Shown here one piece after another: positions 41,026 through 49,778 of a stretch of 64,000 nucleotides of DNA; position 1 is the first letter of the stretch, and every line of letters starts with the position of its first letter. Under the pieces are notes generated by a model. That model did no database searches and had not been told where the DNA came from. It saw only the letters and a list, made by a program, of their open reading frames with translations. The position numbers were made by a program, and so were the translations under genes. This DNA is from Actinoplanes auranticolor (GTDB lineage: Bacteria > Actinomycetota > Actinomycetes > Mycobacteriales > Micromonosporaceae): positions 186,001 to 250,000 of the forward strand of contig NZ_BOQL01000066.1 of NCBI RefSeq assembly GCF_018332655.1. The letters run 5' to 3'.

Positions 41026-41913
41026 GTGAGAATGCACGCGGATCAGGTCGACGTCGGTCCCGCCGACGTCGCCGGGCTCATCGCCGCCCAGTTCCCGCAG
41101 TGGCGTGACCGGCCGGTGCGCCCGGTCACCTCGCACGGCACGGTCAACGCCCTGTTCCGCCTCGGCGACGACCTGGTCGCCCGCTTCCCGTTGCGGCCGG
41201 GCGCCGCCAGTGACCGGCGCGACGAGCTGGCCCATGAGCAGGGGCAGGCCCGGTGGCTGGCCGCGCATCTGCCCCTCGCGGTGCCCGAGCCACTGGCCCT
41301 GGGCGCGCCGGGGGCAGGGTACGACGGCTGGTGGGCGGTGTACCGGTGGATCCCCGGCGAGACCGCGAGCCAGCACACCGTCGGTGACCCCGGCGCCTTC
41401 GCCCGGGAGCTGGCCGGCTTCGTCACAGCGCTGCATGCCGTGGACACGGGTGGCCGTACGTGGAACGGCGTCACCCGCGGCGGCCCGCTGGCCGCCCAGG
41501 ACGACGATGTCCAGCGGGCGCTGGCGCAGAGCACGCACCTGCTCGACACCGTCCGGCTGGCCGGGATCTGGGCACAGTGCCGCGATGCCGACCCCGCCCC
41601 GGCCGATGTCTGGATCCACGCCGATCTCATGCCGGGCAATCTGCTCGTGCGCGACGGCCGCCTGGTGGCGGTCATCGACCTGGAAACGGTCTGCGTCGGT
41701 GATCCGGCCTTCGACCTGATGCCGGCGTGGAACCTGCTGCCCGCCGCCGCCCGCGACGTCTACCGGCAGGCGCTGGGCGTCGACGACGCGGCCTGGGCCC
41801 GCGGGATCGGCTCGGCGATCGTGCAGGCGATCGTCGCCCTGCCGTACTACGTCGACACCAATCCGGTGATGGCCGCGACGGCCCGCCACACCCTGACCGC
41901 GATCCTCGGCTGA
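41026..41913 (+). CDS. APH-family phosphotransferase (second of a tandem pair)
   Basis: 295 aa from GTG 41026 (AGGAGC at 41015-41020). It has the same fold as the upstream gene: IAAQFPQWRDRPVRPV, RLGDDLVARFPLR, catalytic WIHADLMPGNLL and VIDLETVCVGDPAFDL. In the catalytic loop HADLMPGN replaces HGDFHTGN, and the metal motif is DLE rather than DFG, so substrate or activity may differ from its neighbour. Ends in a strong hairpin terminator. Confidence 0.87.
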   Translation: MRMHADQVDVGPADVAGLIAAQFPQWRDRPVRPVTSHGTVNALFRLGDDLVARFPLRPGAASDRRDELAHEQGQARWLAAHLPLAVPEPLALGAPGAGYDGWWAVYRWIPGETASQHTVGDPGAFARELAGFVTALHAVDTGGRTWNGVTRGGPLAAQDDDVQRALAQSTHLLDTVRLAGIWAQCRDADPAPADVWIHADLMPGNLLVRDGRLVAVIDLETVCVGDPAFDLMPAWNLLPAAARDVYRQALGVDDAAWARGIGSAIVQAIVALPYYVDTNPVMAATARHTLTAILG

Positions 41914-41945
41914 TCGCCCGTCCGCGGCGGCGCGGACGGGCGATC
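41912..41945. terminator. bidirectional terminator hairpin
   Basis: Perfect 15-bp stem (41912-41926 with 41931-41945, arm GATCGCCCGTCCGCG) with loop GCGG, between the convergent kinase and htpG genes. Confidence 0.88.
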
Positions 41946-41955
41946 GGCCGTCGGA

Positions 41956-43788
41956 TCAGACGGTACGGGCGAGCCGGTCGGCGAGCAGCTTCGCGAAGCG
42001 TGCCGGGTCGGCCAGGTCCCCGCCCTCGGCCAGCAGCGCGGTGCCGTAGAGCAGCTCCGCGGTCTCCGGCAGGTTCGGGTCGTCGGCGCGCTGCTCGTGG
42101 GCCGCGCGCAGGCCACTGACCAGCGGGTGGTCCGGGTTCAGCTCGAGGATCCGCTTGACCGGCGGCACCTGCTGGCCCATCGCCCGGTACATCTTCTCCA
42201 GCGTCGGGGTGATGTCGTCGGCGTCGCTGACCAGGCAGGCCGGCGAGGTGGTCAGCCGGGTGGAGAGCCGCACCTCCTTGACCTCGTCGGTCAGCGTCTC
42301 GCCCAGCCAGGTCAGCAGCGGCGCGAACTCGCCCGACTTCTCCTCCGAGGCCGGCTCCGAGGCCAGGTCCACCGAGCCTCGGGCGATCGACTGGAGCTTC
42401 TTGCCGTCGTACTCCGGCACGGCGTCGACCCAGATCTCGTCCACCGGATCGGTGAGCAGCAGGACCTCGTACCCCTTGGCCTTGAACGCCTCCATGTGCG
42501 GCGAGTTCTCCACCTGCGCGCGGGTCTCGCCGGTCATGAAGTAGATCTCGTCCTGGCCCTCGGGCATCCGCTCGACGTAGGCCGCCAGGGTGGTCGGCTC
42601 GTCGCCGGCGGTGGAGGCGAACGACGCGACGTCGAGGATGGCCTTCTGGTCGTCGGCGTCGCCGAGCAGGCCCTCCTTGATCGCGCGGCCGAACTCGCGC
42701 CACAGGGTCGCGTACTTCTCCGGCTCCCTGGTCTGCAGCTCCTTGATGGTGCTGAGAACCTTCTTGGCCAGCCGGCGGCGGATCAGCTGGATGTGCCGGT
42801 CCTGCTGCAGGATCTCGCGGGAGATGTTCAGCGACAGGTCGGCCGCGTCCACCACGCCCTTGACGAAGCGCAGGTAGTCGGGCATCAGCTCACGGCTGTC
42901 GTCCATGATGAAGACGCGCTTGACGTAGAGCTGGATGCCGCGGCGGCCGTCACGCTGGAACAGGTCGTGCGGGGCCCGCGAGGGGATGAAGAGCAGGGCC
43001 TCGTACTCGAAGGTGCCCTCGGCCTTCATCTGGATGGTCTCGAGCGGGTCGGTCCAGTCGTGGCTGATGTGCCGGTAGAACTCGGTGTACTCCTCGTCCT
43101 TGACCTCCGAGCGGGGGCGCGCCCACAGCGCCTTCATCGAATTGAGGGTCTGGTCCCCCATCCGGATCGGGAACGCGATGAAGTCGGAGTACCGCTTGAC
43201 GATCTCCTTGATCTTCGGATCGTCGGTGTAGTCGTAGAGCGCGTCCTCCTCGTCCTTGGGGCGCAGGTGGACGGTCACCGCGGTGCCCTGCGGGGCGTCG
43301 GCCACGGACTCGATCGTGTAGGTGCCCTCGCCGGCCGACTCCCACCGCGTACCCTCGCTCTCGCCGGCCTTGCGGGTCACCAGGGTGACCTTGTCGGCGA
43401 CCATGAACGTGGAGTAGAAACCCACGCCGAACTGACCGATCAGCTCGGCCGACTCCTTGCTCTCCTTGAGCCGGCTGAGCATCTCGGCGGTGCCGGACTT
43501 GGCGATGGTGCCGATCAGCGCGACGACCTCGTCCCGCGCCATGCCGATCCCGTTGTCGCGCACGGTCAGCGTGCGCGCCTCGGCGTCCGCCTCCAGCGCG
43601 ATGTGCAGGTCGCCGGTGTCGGCTTCCAGCTCGCCGGTCAGCACCGCGAGCCGCAGCTTGTCCAGCGCGTCGGAGGCGTTGGAGATCAGCTCCCGCAGGA
43701 AGATGTCCTTGTTCGAGTAGATCGAATGGACCATGAGCTGCAGCAGCTGCCGCGCCTCGGCCTGGAATTCCAGCGTCTCCGAACTCAT
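41956..43788 (-). CDS. htpG: Hsp90 chaperone HtpG
   Basis: 610 aa, close to the usual bacterial length. The N-terminal GHKL ATPase has FLRELISNASDALDKLR, DNGIGMARDEVVALIGTIA and GQFGVGFYSTFMVADKV; the middle domain has YVKRVFIMDD and NISREILQQ; the C-terminal dimerisation domain is complete. It folds or remodels client proteins in the cytoplasm using ATP. It stands alone; heat or redox control is not visible in the short upstream region (43789-43905), which it shares with the divergent reductase gene. Confidence 0.97.
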   Translation of the reverse strand: MSSETLEFQAEARQLLQLMVHSIYSNKDIFLRELISNASDALDKLRLAVLTGELEADTGDLHIALEADAEARTLTVRDNGIGMARDEVVALIGTIAKSGTAEMLSRLKESKESAELIGQFGVGFYSTFMVADKVTLVTRKAGESEGTRWESAGEGTYTIESVADAPQGTAVTVHLRPKDEEDALYDYTDDPKIKEIVKRYSDFIAFPIRMGDQTLNSMKALWARPRSEVKDEEYTEFYRHISHDWTDPLETIQMKAEGTFEYEALLFIPSRAPHDLFQRDGRRGIQLYVKRVFIMDDSRELMPDYLRFVKGVVDAADLSLNISREILQQDRHIQLIRRRLAKKVLSTIKELQTREPEKYATLWREFGRAIKEGLLGDADDQKAILDVASFASTAGDEPTTLAAYVERMPEGQDEIYFMTGETRAQVENSPHMEAFKAKGYEVLLLTDPVDEIWVDAVPEYDGKKLQSIARGSVDLASEPASEEKSGEFAPLLTWLGETLTDEVKEVRLSTRLTTSPACLVSDADDITPTLEKMYRAMGQQVPPVKRILELNPDHPLVSGLRAAHEQRADDPNLPETAELLYGTALLAEGGDLADPARFAKLLADRLARTV

Positions 43789-43905
43789 AACACCCTCCGT
43801 GCCGGTTTGTCGTTCCGCTGCGATCGTATGACCTCACAGTGATCGGCCTTCCCCCGGATCGCCCCGTCGTGCTGAACTGACGGCCAGTCCGGACAGGGAG
43901 ACACC

Positions 43906-45252
43906 ATGACCGCAGCGCCCCGCACCACCGCACCCGCCGGGTTGTCCCCCGCGCTGACCGGGCGGCTGGTCCTGTGGTCGGTCGTCGCGCTGAACGTGGT
44001 GATCGTCGAGACGGTGTTCCTCACCGCCGAGCCGGCCCCGAACGCCCTCATCGGCGTCGGCAAGTGGCTCGGGCTGCACCTGGCCCTGGTGATGGTCGTG
44101 CAGCTGGTGCTGGTGGCCCGCCTGCCGTGGCTGGATCGGCGGATCGGCATGGACCGGCTCACCTCCTGGCACCGGTGGACCGGCTTCGCCCTGTTCTGGC
44201 TGGTCCTGCTGCACCCGATCTTCGTGCTGCTCGGCTACGCGAGCCAGTACGACAGCACGTTCCTGGCGCAGTTCAGCAGACTGAGCGCCATGCAGCCGGT
44301 CTTGCTGGGTATCCTCGCCGCCGGCATCGTGCTGGTCGCGGCGGGCCTTTCGGTACGCGCGGCGCGGCGCCGCCTGCCGTACGAGGTCTGGCACGCGGTG
44401 CACCTGCTGCTGTACGTGGCCATCGTCTTCGCCCTGCTCCACCAGCTGACCGAGGTGTCGACGTTCACCTCCTCACCGCTCGCCGAGGCGTACTGGTGGG
44501 CGTTGTGGGTGTTCGCCCTGGGCTCGTTCGTCGCGGGCCGGATCGTGCTGCCGCTGGTGCGCAACGCCCGGCACCAGTTCCGGGTGGCGGCCGTGGTGCC
44601 CGAGTCCGACAACGTCGTCTCGATCCACGTGACCGGCAAGAACCTGGACAAGCTGCCGGCCCGCGCGGGCCAGTTCATGATCTGGCGGTTCCTGGGCCAC
44701 GGCCACTGGTGGGAGGCCAACCCCTTCTCCCTGTCGGCGGCCCCGGACGGCCACACACTGCGCCTGACGGCCAAGGCGGTGGGCTCGGCCAGCGCCCGCC
44801 TGCGGACGGTCCCGGTCGGCACCCGGGTCTTCGCCGAGGGCCCGTACGGCGCCTTCACCGCCCTGAGCCGCACGAAGCAGGCCACGCTGCTCATCGCCGG
44901 CGGTGTCGGCATCACCCCGATCCGCGCCCTGCTCGAGGAGGCGACCGGCCCGACCACGGTGCTGTACCGCGTCGCCACCACCCAGGACGCGGTGCTGCTG
45001 GGCGAACTGCAGAGCCTCGCCACGTCCCGGGGCGCGCAGCTGCACGTCCTGACCGGCCGGACCGGTGCGGGCACCCCGCCGAACACCCCGTTCGCGCCGG
45101 AGAACCTGCTGGCGCTGGTCCCGGACATCGCCGACCGGGACGTCTACGTGTGCGGCCCGGCGGCGATGACCGACGCGGTCCTGCGCAGCCTGCGCGCGCT
45201 GAAGGTGCCGGCGGCGCAGGTGCACTCGGAACGCTTCAGCCTGGCGAGCTGA
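43906..45252 (+). CDS. ferric reductase-like transmembrane flavoprotein
   Basis: 448 aa. About six N-terminal helices carry paired histidines (LTSWHRWTGFALFW, LLHPIF, WHAVHLLLYV, LLHQLT) suited to two b-type hemes. The cytoplasmic half is an FAD/NAD(P) reductase with NPFSLSAAP and AGGVGITPIRALL and ends in the family-typical HSERFSL. Such proteins pass electrons from NAD(P)H through FAD and heme to an outer acceptor such as ferric iron or a partner protein. Its stop abuts the Excalibur gene stop. Confidence 0.88.
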   Translation: MTAAPRTTAPAGLSPALTGRLVLWSVVALNVVIVETVFLTAEPAPNALIGVGKWLGLHLALVMVVQLVLVARLPWLDRRIGMDRLTSWHRWTGFALFWLVLLHPIFVLLGYASQYDSTFLAQFSRLSAMQPVLLGILAAGIVLVAAGLSVRAARRRLPYEVWHAVHLLLYVAIVFALLHQLTEVSTFTSSPLAEAYWWALWVFALGSFVAGRIVLPLVRNARHQFRVAAVVPESDNVVSIHVTGKNLDKLPARAGQFMIWRFLGHGHWWEANPFSLSAAPDGHTLRLTAKAVGSASARLRTVPVGTRVFAEGPYGAFTALSRTKQATLLIAGGVGITPIRALLEEATGPTTVLYRVATTQDAVLLGELQSLATSRGAQLHVLTGRTGAGTPPNTPFAPENLLALVPDIADRDVYVCGPAAMTDAVLRSLRALKVPAAQVHSERFSLAS

Positions 45253-45732
45253 CTACTCGCAGGCGACGCCGTCGCCGTCACGGTCCAGCTTGCGGCTGTA
45301 GCCCGGGTCGCCGCGGCGGATCGGGTCCGCACCGGCGGCACGCACGGCCGTGCAGTTGGCGTAGTAGACCGCGGCCGGGGCGGGCCTGGTCGTCTTCTTC
45401 GGCTTCGGCTTCGGCTTCGGCTTCGGCTTCGGCTTGGGCTTGGGCTGGGCCGGCGGGGTGAGCGTGGGCGTCGCGGTTGGCGTGGCGCTCGAGGTCGCCG
45501 GTGCGGGACCGGGTGCGCTGGTGGCCGGCTGCGGTGAACCGGTGGCCGGCTGCCCGGCCTGGCCCAGGACCCGGGCCTGCTCGGCGGCCGTGCCGGTGGT
45601 GCGGGTCGCGGCGGGTGAGCCGGTGTCCTCGGCGGCGGTGCCGATGCCGACGACACCCGCGCACAGGCTGACGGCCAGCAGCGCGCCGAGGCCGGTGATC
45701 ACCCGCTTGTCACCCTTGGTGAGTCTGCTCAT
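45253..45732 (-). CDS. Excalibur calcium-binding domain protein with (Pro-Lys)n linker
   Basis: 159 aa from ATG 45732 (AGGAGGA upstream). A membrane/signal helix (residues 10-32) is followed by an Ala/Thr/Pro-rich region, then about nine Pro-Lys repeats encoded by a near-perfect 6-bp DNA repeat, and a C-terminal Excalibur domain (YYANCTAVRAAGADPIRRGD then LDRDGDGVACE). The DxDxDGxxCE loop is an EF-hand-like Ca2+ site, with a Cys pair holding the fold. It probably works outside the membrane, the Pro-Lys spacer crossing the wall. Role unknown. Confidence 0.9.
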   Translation of the reverse strand: MSRLTKGDKRVITGLGALLAVSLCAGVVGIGTAAEDTGSPAATRTTGTAAEQARVLGQAGQPATGSPQPATSAPGPAPATSSATPTATPTLTPPAQPKPKPKPKPKPKPKPKKTTRPAPAAVYYANCTAVRAAGADPIRRGDPGYSRKLDRDGDGVACE

Positions 45733-45852
45733 GGTTCCTCCTGCCGGAACGGTCCGGCGGGACGACGCCGGTGTCCCTGAAGGATCCACCGTGGACCGTC
45801 GGCCCGTAAGAACCGTTCGGGTGACGTTTCTGTCCGTCACGCGACCGGCGCC

Positions 45853-46284
45853 TCAGGCGGCCGGCGGCTGGAGAATCTCGACCAGGCGGAAGCGCTTGGC
45901 GACCATCAGGGTGTCGTCGTCCACGGTGAAGGCCGGATCGTCCAGGTCCGCGCGGGCCTCGGCGCTGTGCCAGAAGTCCTCGTGGTCGGCCCGCCAGGCG
46001 GCCACCGACTCGAAGCCCTCACCCTCGTCGATCGCGTGCTGCAGGTCGACGTCGCGCAGCCGGACCACCCGCACCTCGGTGGTCTCGATGATCGCGACCG
46101 GCCGGTCCTGCGAGTCCATCACCGCCGACCGCTCGCCGACCCGCGGCAGCGGATCGTCGTGGTGCTCGTAGTCGGCGACCAGGCTGGAGGTGGAGGTCTT
46201 GGCGCCGGTCAGGATGGCGCCGACGAGCTGGTCGCGCAGCGGGCCGGGGAAGGCGAAGTACGCCGGTGCGGCGTCGATGTCCAT
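45853..46284 (-). CDS. ASCH-domain protein
   Basis: 143 aa. ASCH fold (PUA-like, RNA or nucleoside-related): FAFPGPLRDQLVGAILTGAKTSTSSL contains the GxKTxT motif, then AVMDSQDRPVAIIETTEVRV, and DEGEGFESVAAWRADHEDFW with the conserved acidic/Trp residues. E. coli YqfB, of this family, is an N4-acetylcytidine amidohydrolase; similar activity here is inferred. It stands alone. Confidence 0.88.
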   Translation of the reverse strand: MDIDAAPAYFAFPGPLRDQLVGAILTGAKTSTSSLVADYEHHDDPLPRVGERSAVMDSQDRPVAIIETTEVRVVRLRDVDLQHAIDEGEGFESVAAWRADHEDFWHSAEARADLDDPAFTVDDDTLMVAKRFRLVEILQPPAA

Positions 46285-46338
46285 ACCGGCAGCCTACGGA
46301 TCCCGGGCCGGCCACGCCGGTCGGTTACGCTGCCGGGC

Positions 46339-47040
46339 GTGCCGACGGAGGAACCACCCAGGGAGTTCCAGCCGCTGCCGGGCCGGACCGTCGATCGCTC
46401 CGCCGCCTACGAGGTCCTGCTGTGGGAGCTACTACGACTCACCGGCGCCGAGCCTCCACAATGGTCCGAGGGACCGGCTGTACGCCGGCAGTGGCGGCAC
46501 CGCGCCCGCCGGGTCGTCGGCAAAGCCATCAAGGCCCGCGCCGAGGCGGGCATCGTGGCCGACGAGTGGTTCGAGCCGCTGATGCGGGCCGCGGTGCACG
46601 AGCCGGACCCGAGCCATGTCAGTCAGCTGATCCGGCCGGCGCTCGACGCGTACGGCCGGCGCCGGGTCCGGGCAGGCCTGATCGAGCGCCTCCAGACGGG
46701 CCCCGTCGCCGACGCGGCCGGCGCCATGCGCGCCATGTACTGGACGTCCATCAGCCTGCGGTATCAGCCCGGCACCAGGATCCTGACCCCGGAGAGCGCC
46801 GCCGAACGCGACAGCTACCGGGAGCTGGACCGGCGCGCGGCGGACGCCGCCCTACGCCGCTTCATCACCGACGACGACCTCGATCTGCGCCGGTGCATCC
46901 TGCCGAACCTGTCGCTGCGCCCGGCGTCGTACCCGCCGGAAATGCAGCATCTCGTGACCCGGGCGCTGGAGATCGCGCGTACCTCCGACGACGGGTATCT
47001 CCGCCACCGGGTCGAGATCCAGGCCGACCCGCGCCTCTGA
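46339..47040 (+). CDS. hypothetical helical protein
   Basis: 233 aa from GTG 46339. Arg/Ala-rich helical sequence with no known motif: AAYEVLLWELLRLTGAEPP, RRQWRHRARRVVGKAIKARAEAGIVADEW and YWTSISLRYQPGTRILTPES are the most distinctive parts. It may be a repeat-helical scaffold. It is divergent from the ASCH gene, with the short gap holding both starts. No function is assigned. Confidence 0.68.
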   Translation: MPTEEPPREFQPLPGRTVDRSAAYEVLLWELLRLTGAEPPQWSEGPAVRRQWRHRARRVVGKAIKARAEAGIVADEWFEPLMRAAVHEPDPSHVSQLIRPALDAYGRRRVRAGLIERLQTGPVADAAGAMRAMYWTSISLRYQPGTRILTPESAAERDSYRELDRRAADAALRRFITDDDLDLRRCILPNLSLRPASYPPEMQHLVTRALEIARTSDDGYLRHRVEIQADPRL

Positions 47041-47041
47041 T

Positions 47042-47317
47042 TCAGCAGCCGGGCCCGGCGGCCCGGCCCTTGACGATCCGGTACGCCGCGATGTCGCCCT
47101 GCACCCACGGCTGGATCTGCCTGATCGTGGTGGGCGCGGTGCCGTGCTGCGCCACGTAGCCGAGGATGGCCTGATCCACCGAGCGGCACGAGGCCCGGCT
47201 CGCCACGGTCTCTGCCGTGCTGCCGATCCGATCGGTGTTCAACGCAGCGTAAGACACGCCGGCGATACTCACCGTGATAGCCGCGGCCATGGCGACTTCG
47301 CTCAAATGCACGGTCAT
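47042..47317 (-). CDS. small membrane-anchored protein, pseudopilin-like
   Basis: 91 aa. One N-terminal hydrophobic helix (MAAAITVSIAGVSYAAL) is followed by a Cys-flanked domain: CRSVDQAILGYVAQHGTAPT and ends GRAAGPGC. The AILGYVAQHGTAP pattern with a C-terminal Cys resembles secretion-type pseudopilin C-terminal parts, but no prepilin cleavage motif is seen. Probably anchored and external with a disulfide. Function unknown. Confidence 0.65.
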   Translation of the reverse strand: MTVHLSEVAMAAAITVSIAGVSYAALNTDRIGSTAETVASRASCRSVDQAILGYVAQHGTAPTTIRQIQPWVQGDIAAYRIVKGRAAGPGC

Positions 47318-47435
47318 CTCCTGCTCAGTACGTCAGCACCTGCCGACCGGACCACTCTAGGCGATATTACAGCCTGTAGTCCCATGGCCGTCCAGTCATC
47401 GTTACCAACCGGAAGTTTGACACAGCGTGAAAGTC

Positions 47436-48044
47436 CTAGCTAACCGCGGCGCGGAGCAGCCCGCGAACGGCCGCCGCCAGATCGGCTCGGTTCTGCGGTG
47501 TGCCCGGCGGCGGCGCGGCGAGGGAACCCGCACCGGCCAGCCGGTCGAAGAGCAGTCCGTCGACGGCCGCCACCAGGTGACTGCCACGCTGCTCGGCGTC
47601 CGGTGCGCCGGCGGCCGTCAGCAGCGCCTGCGCCTGGGCGCGCATGGCCACGCCGTAGGCCAGGATCGGGCGCAGCTCCGGGTGGTGGGTGGCCTCCAGC
47701 AGGCAGGCGTACCGGGCCAGGGTCCGGGTGCGCCCAGCGGTCAGCCAGTCGTCGAGCAGCGCGGCGATGCTCTCGGCCAGCGCGTCGAGGTCCGGGGCCG
47801 CCTCGACGACTCCGGTGGGCACCCGGCGGGTCGCCAGGTCCGCGGTGTCCAGGTCGGCGATGCGCTGCACGACCGCCTCGACCAGCGCCTTGCGCGTCCG
47901 CAGGTAGGCCGAGGCGGTCCCGGCCGGCAGCCCGGCCCGGGCGTCGACGGCGCGGTGGGTCAGGCCCCGCATGCCGAGCTCGGCGATCAGCGCGATCGCC
48001 GCGTCGGTGAGGGCGGCGAAGCGCTCGGGTGAAGTGGTGGCCAC
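47436..48044 (-). CDS. TetR-family repressor of the FAD monooxygenase
   Basis: 202 aa from GTG 48044, the start nearest the HTH. DNA-binding part: ERFAALTDAAIALIAELGMR, LTHRAVDARAGLPAGTASAYL, RTRKALVEAVVQRI. The C-terminal domain is helical with ARYACLLEATHHPELR. It is divergent from a FAD monooxygenase gene, and TTCTAC-AGAC-GTAGAA between them is the evident operator. Confidence 0.88.
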   Translation of the reverse strand: MATTSPERFAALTDAAIALIAELGMRGLTHRAVDARAGLPAGTASAYLRTRKALVEAVVQRIADLDTADLATRRVPTGVVEAAPDLDALAESIAALLDDWLTAGRTRTLARYACLLEATHHPELRPILAYGVAMRAQAQALLTAAGAPDAEQRGSHLVAAVDGLLFDRLAGAGSLAAPPPGTPQNRADLAAAVRGLLRAAVS

Positions 48045-48061
48045 GACTGCGTAGTATGGCG

Positions 48062-48077
48062 TTCTACAGACGTAGAA
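48062..48077. promoter_or_regulatory. TetR operator between tetR and FAD monooxygenase
   Basis: Perfect 6-4-6 palindrome TTCTAC-AGAC-GTAGAA, next to a TAGTAT -10-like hexamer (48052-48057) in the 45-bp divergent gap. Confidence 0.85.
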
Positions 48078-48089
48078 GGGTGGCGACAC

Positions 48090-49208
48090 ATGAGGGCTGT
48101 CATCGTCGGCGGCGGAATCGGTGGCCTCTGCGCGGCCCTGGCCCTGCGCCGGACCGGATGGGAGGTGACCGTGCTGGAGCGGGCACCGCGGATCGGGGCC
48201 GTCGGCGCCGGCATCACACTGATGGCCAACGCGCTGGCCGGGCTCGACGCCCTCGGCGTGGGCGACGAGGTACGGGCCCAGGGCCGGGTCGACGCGCCGG
48301 GCGGCACCCGCACCCCCGACGGCCGCTGGCTGGCCCGCATCGGCGCCGCCGAGCTGGAGTCGGCCCTCGGGACCCGCGCTCTCGGCATCCACCGCGCCAC
48401 CCTGCACCGCATCCTGCTCGCCGCCCTGCCCGAGCAAGCCCTGATCACCGAGGCCGCGGTCACCAGCGTCGAGCCGGGCGCCGTACTCTCGTCGGCCGGC
48501 CGCTTCGAGGCCGACCTCATCGTCGGCGCCGACGGCATCGACAGCGCCGTCCGCCGGCAGCTCTGGCCGGACGCCGTACCACCGCGGTACGTCGGGACGA
48601 CGGCGTGGCGGGGCGTCACCGACGAACCGTGGACGGGCGAACTCACGGTGGCGATCACCTGGGGCCCGGGCACCGAGTTCGGCATCGTGCCGCTGGGCGA
48701 CGGCCGGGTCTACTGGTTCGCCGCGACCAACGCCCCGGCCGGGACCCGGTCCGACGACGAGAAGGCGGTCGTGCGGTCCATCGTGGGCTCGTGGCACGAC
48801 CCCGTACCGGCCCTGCTCGATGCCACGACCACGATCCTGCACCACGATCTGCGGCACCTGCCGGCACCGTTGCCGACCTACGTGCGCGGCACCGTCGCCC
48901 TGCTCGGCGACGCCGCCCACGCCATGACGCCGAACCTGGGCCAGGGTGCCGCCCAGGCCATCGAGGACGCGGTGGTGCTCGGCGCCTCGTGCCCGCCGTC
49001 ACGGCCGCTCGCCGAAGGACTGGCCGGCTACGACGCGCGGCGACGGCCCCGGTCGCAGTCGGTGGCCCGGGCCTCGTACCGGATCGGCCGCATCGGTCAG
49101 CAGCTCACCCAGCCGCTGCTGGTCGCCGCGCGCAACACCGCGATCCGGTGGACGCCGCCGCGGCTGGCACTGCGGTCGATGGCCCGGTACGCCGACTGGC
49201 ACCCGTGA
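48090..49208 (+). CDS. FAD-dependent monooxygenase (aromatic hydroxylase type)
   Basis: 372 aa. FAD motif AVIVGGGIGGLCAALALRR at the N-terminus, the second motif VGADGIDSAVRR (DG) and the third GDAAHAMTPNLGQGAAQAIED, the complete set of group A flavin hydroxylases. It would hydroxylate an aromatic or related ring with NAD(P)H and O2. Antibiotic-modifying members exist, but the substrate is unknown here. It is divergent from the TetR repressor and likely induced by a ligand of it. Confidence 0.9.
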   Translation: MRAVIVGGGIGGLCAALALRRTGWEVTVLERAPRIGAVGAGITLMANALAGLDALGVGDEVRAQGRVDAPGGTRTPDGRWLARIGAAELESALGTRALGIHRATLHRILLAALPEQALITEAAVTSVEPGAVLSSAGRFEADLIVGADGIDSAVRRQLWPDAVPPRYVGTTAWRGVTDEPWTGELTVAITWGPGTEFGIVPLGDGRVYWFAATNAPAGTRSDDEKAVVRSIVGSWHDPVPALLDATTTILHHDLRHLPAPLPTYVRGTVALLGDAAHAMTPNLGQGAAQAIEDAVVLGASCPPSRPLAEGLAGYDARRRPRSQSVARASYRIGRIGQQLTQPLLVAARNTAIRWTPPRLALRSMARYADWHP

Positions 49209-49211
49209 GGC

Positions 49212-49778
49212 TCAGGCGGCGGTGATGTCCGCGAACCGGGGAGCGCCCGGTTCCGGGGTGACCCGCACGGCGCGGGCGGTGAAGCTGATGGCGTGGTACC
49301 AGCCGCAGAGCAGCAGCAGGTCGAGCAGCTGGGGCTCGTCGAGCACCGCCCGGGCCGCCGCCCACTGCTCGTCGTCGAGGTCGCCGGTGTCGCACAGTGC
49401 GTCGACCACCCGGATCACCGCCCGCTCAGCCGCCACCGTCCAGCACGGGTCGTCGGCCGATCCGATGGTCAGGGAGCGGATCTGGTCCTCGGTGAGCCCG
49501 GCCCGCTCGGCGAAGACCATCAGGTGCACACCCCACTCGTACTCGCAGCGGCACCGCGCACAGGTGCGCACGATGGCGAGCTCCCGCTCGCGCAGCGACA
49601 GCGACAGTCGCGGGCCCAGCTCGTAGCGGCCCCAACCGCTCATGGCGGCCGTCATCGGCAGGTTGCGCACGAGGGTGCGGAACAGCCCGATCGGCGGCAC
49701 GCCGGCCGGCATCATCGCCTCCAGCTGGGCCGCCACGTCCGGCGGGTACGGCGGTTCCACCGGGGCGATCCTGGTCAC
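49212..49778 (-). CDS. carboxymuconolactone decarboxylase/AhpD-family protein
   Basis: 188 aa from GTG 49778, coupled to the upstream HxlR gene by a 4-bp GTGA overlap. CMD fold with RERELAIVRTCARCRCEYEWGVH; the CxRC-type Cys pair and following Glu/His match the AhpD-like redox or decarboxylase centre. It likely acts in peroxide reduction or on a lactone-like compound. It is co-transcribed with HxlR. Confidence 0.87.
   Translation of the reverse strand: MTRIAPVEPPYPPDVAAQLEAMMPAGVPPIGLFRTLVRNLPMTAAMSGWGRYELGPRLSLSLRERELAIVRTCARCRCEYEWGVHLMVFAERAGLTEDQIRSLTIGSADDPCWTVAAERAVIRVVDALCDTGDLDDEQWAAARAVLDEPQLLDLLLLCGWYHAISFTARAVRVTPEPGAPRFADITAA

Noticed and set aside
41956..43842. Long antisense frame opposite htpG.
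   Set aside because: It is Val/Leu/Asp/Gly-rich shadow sequence without motifs, while htpG is unmistakable.
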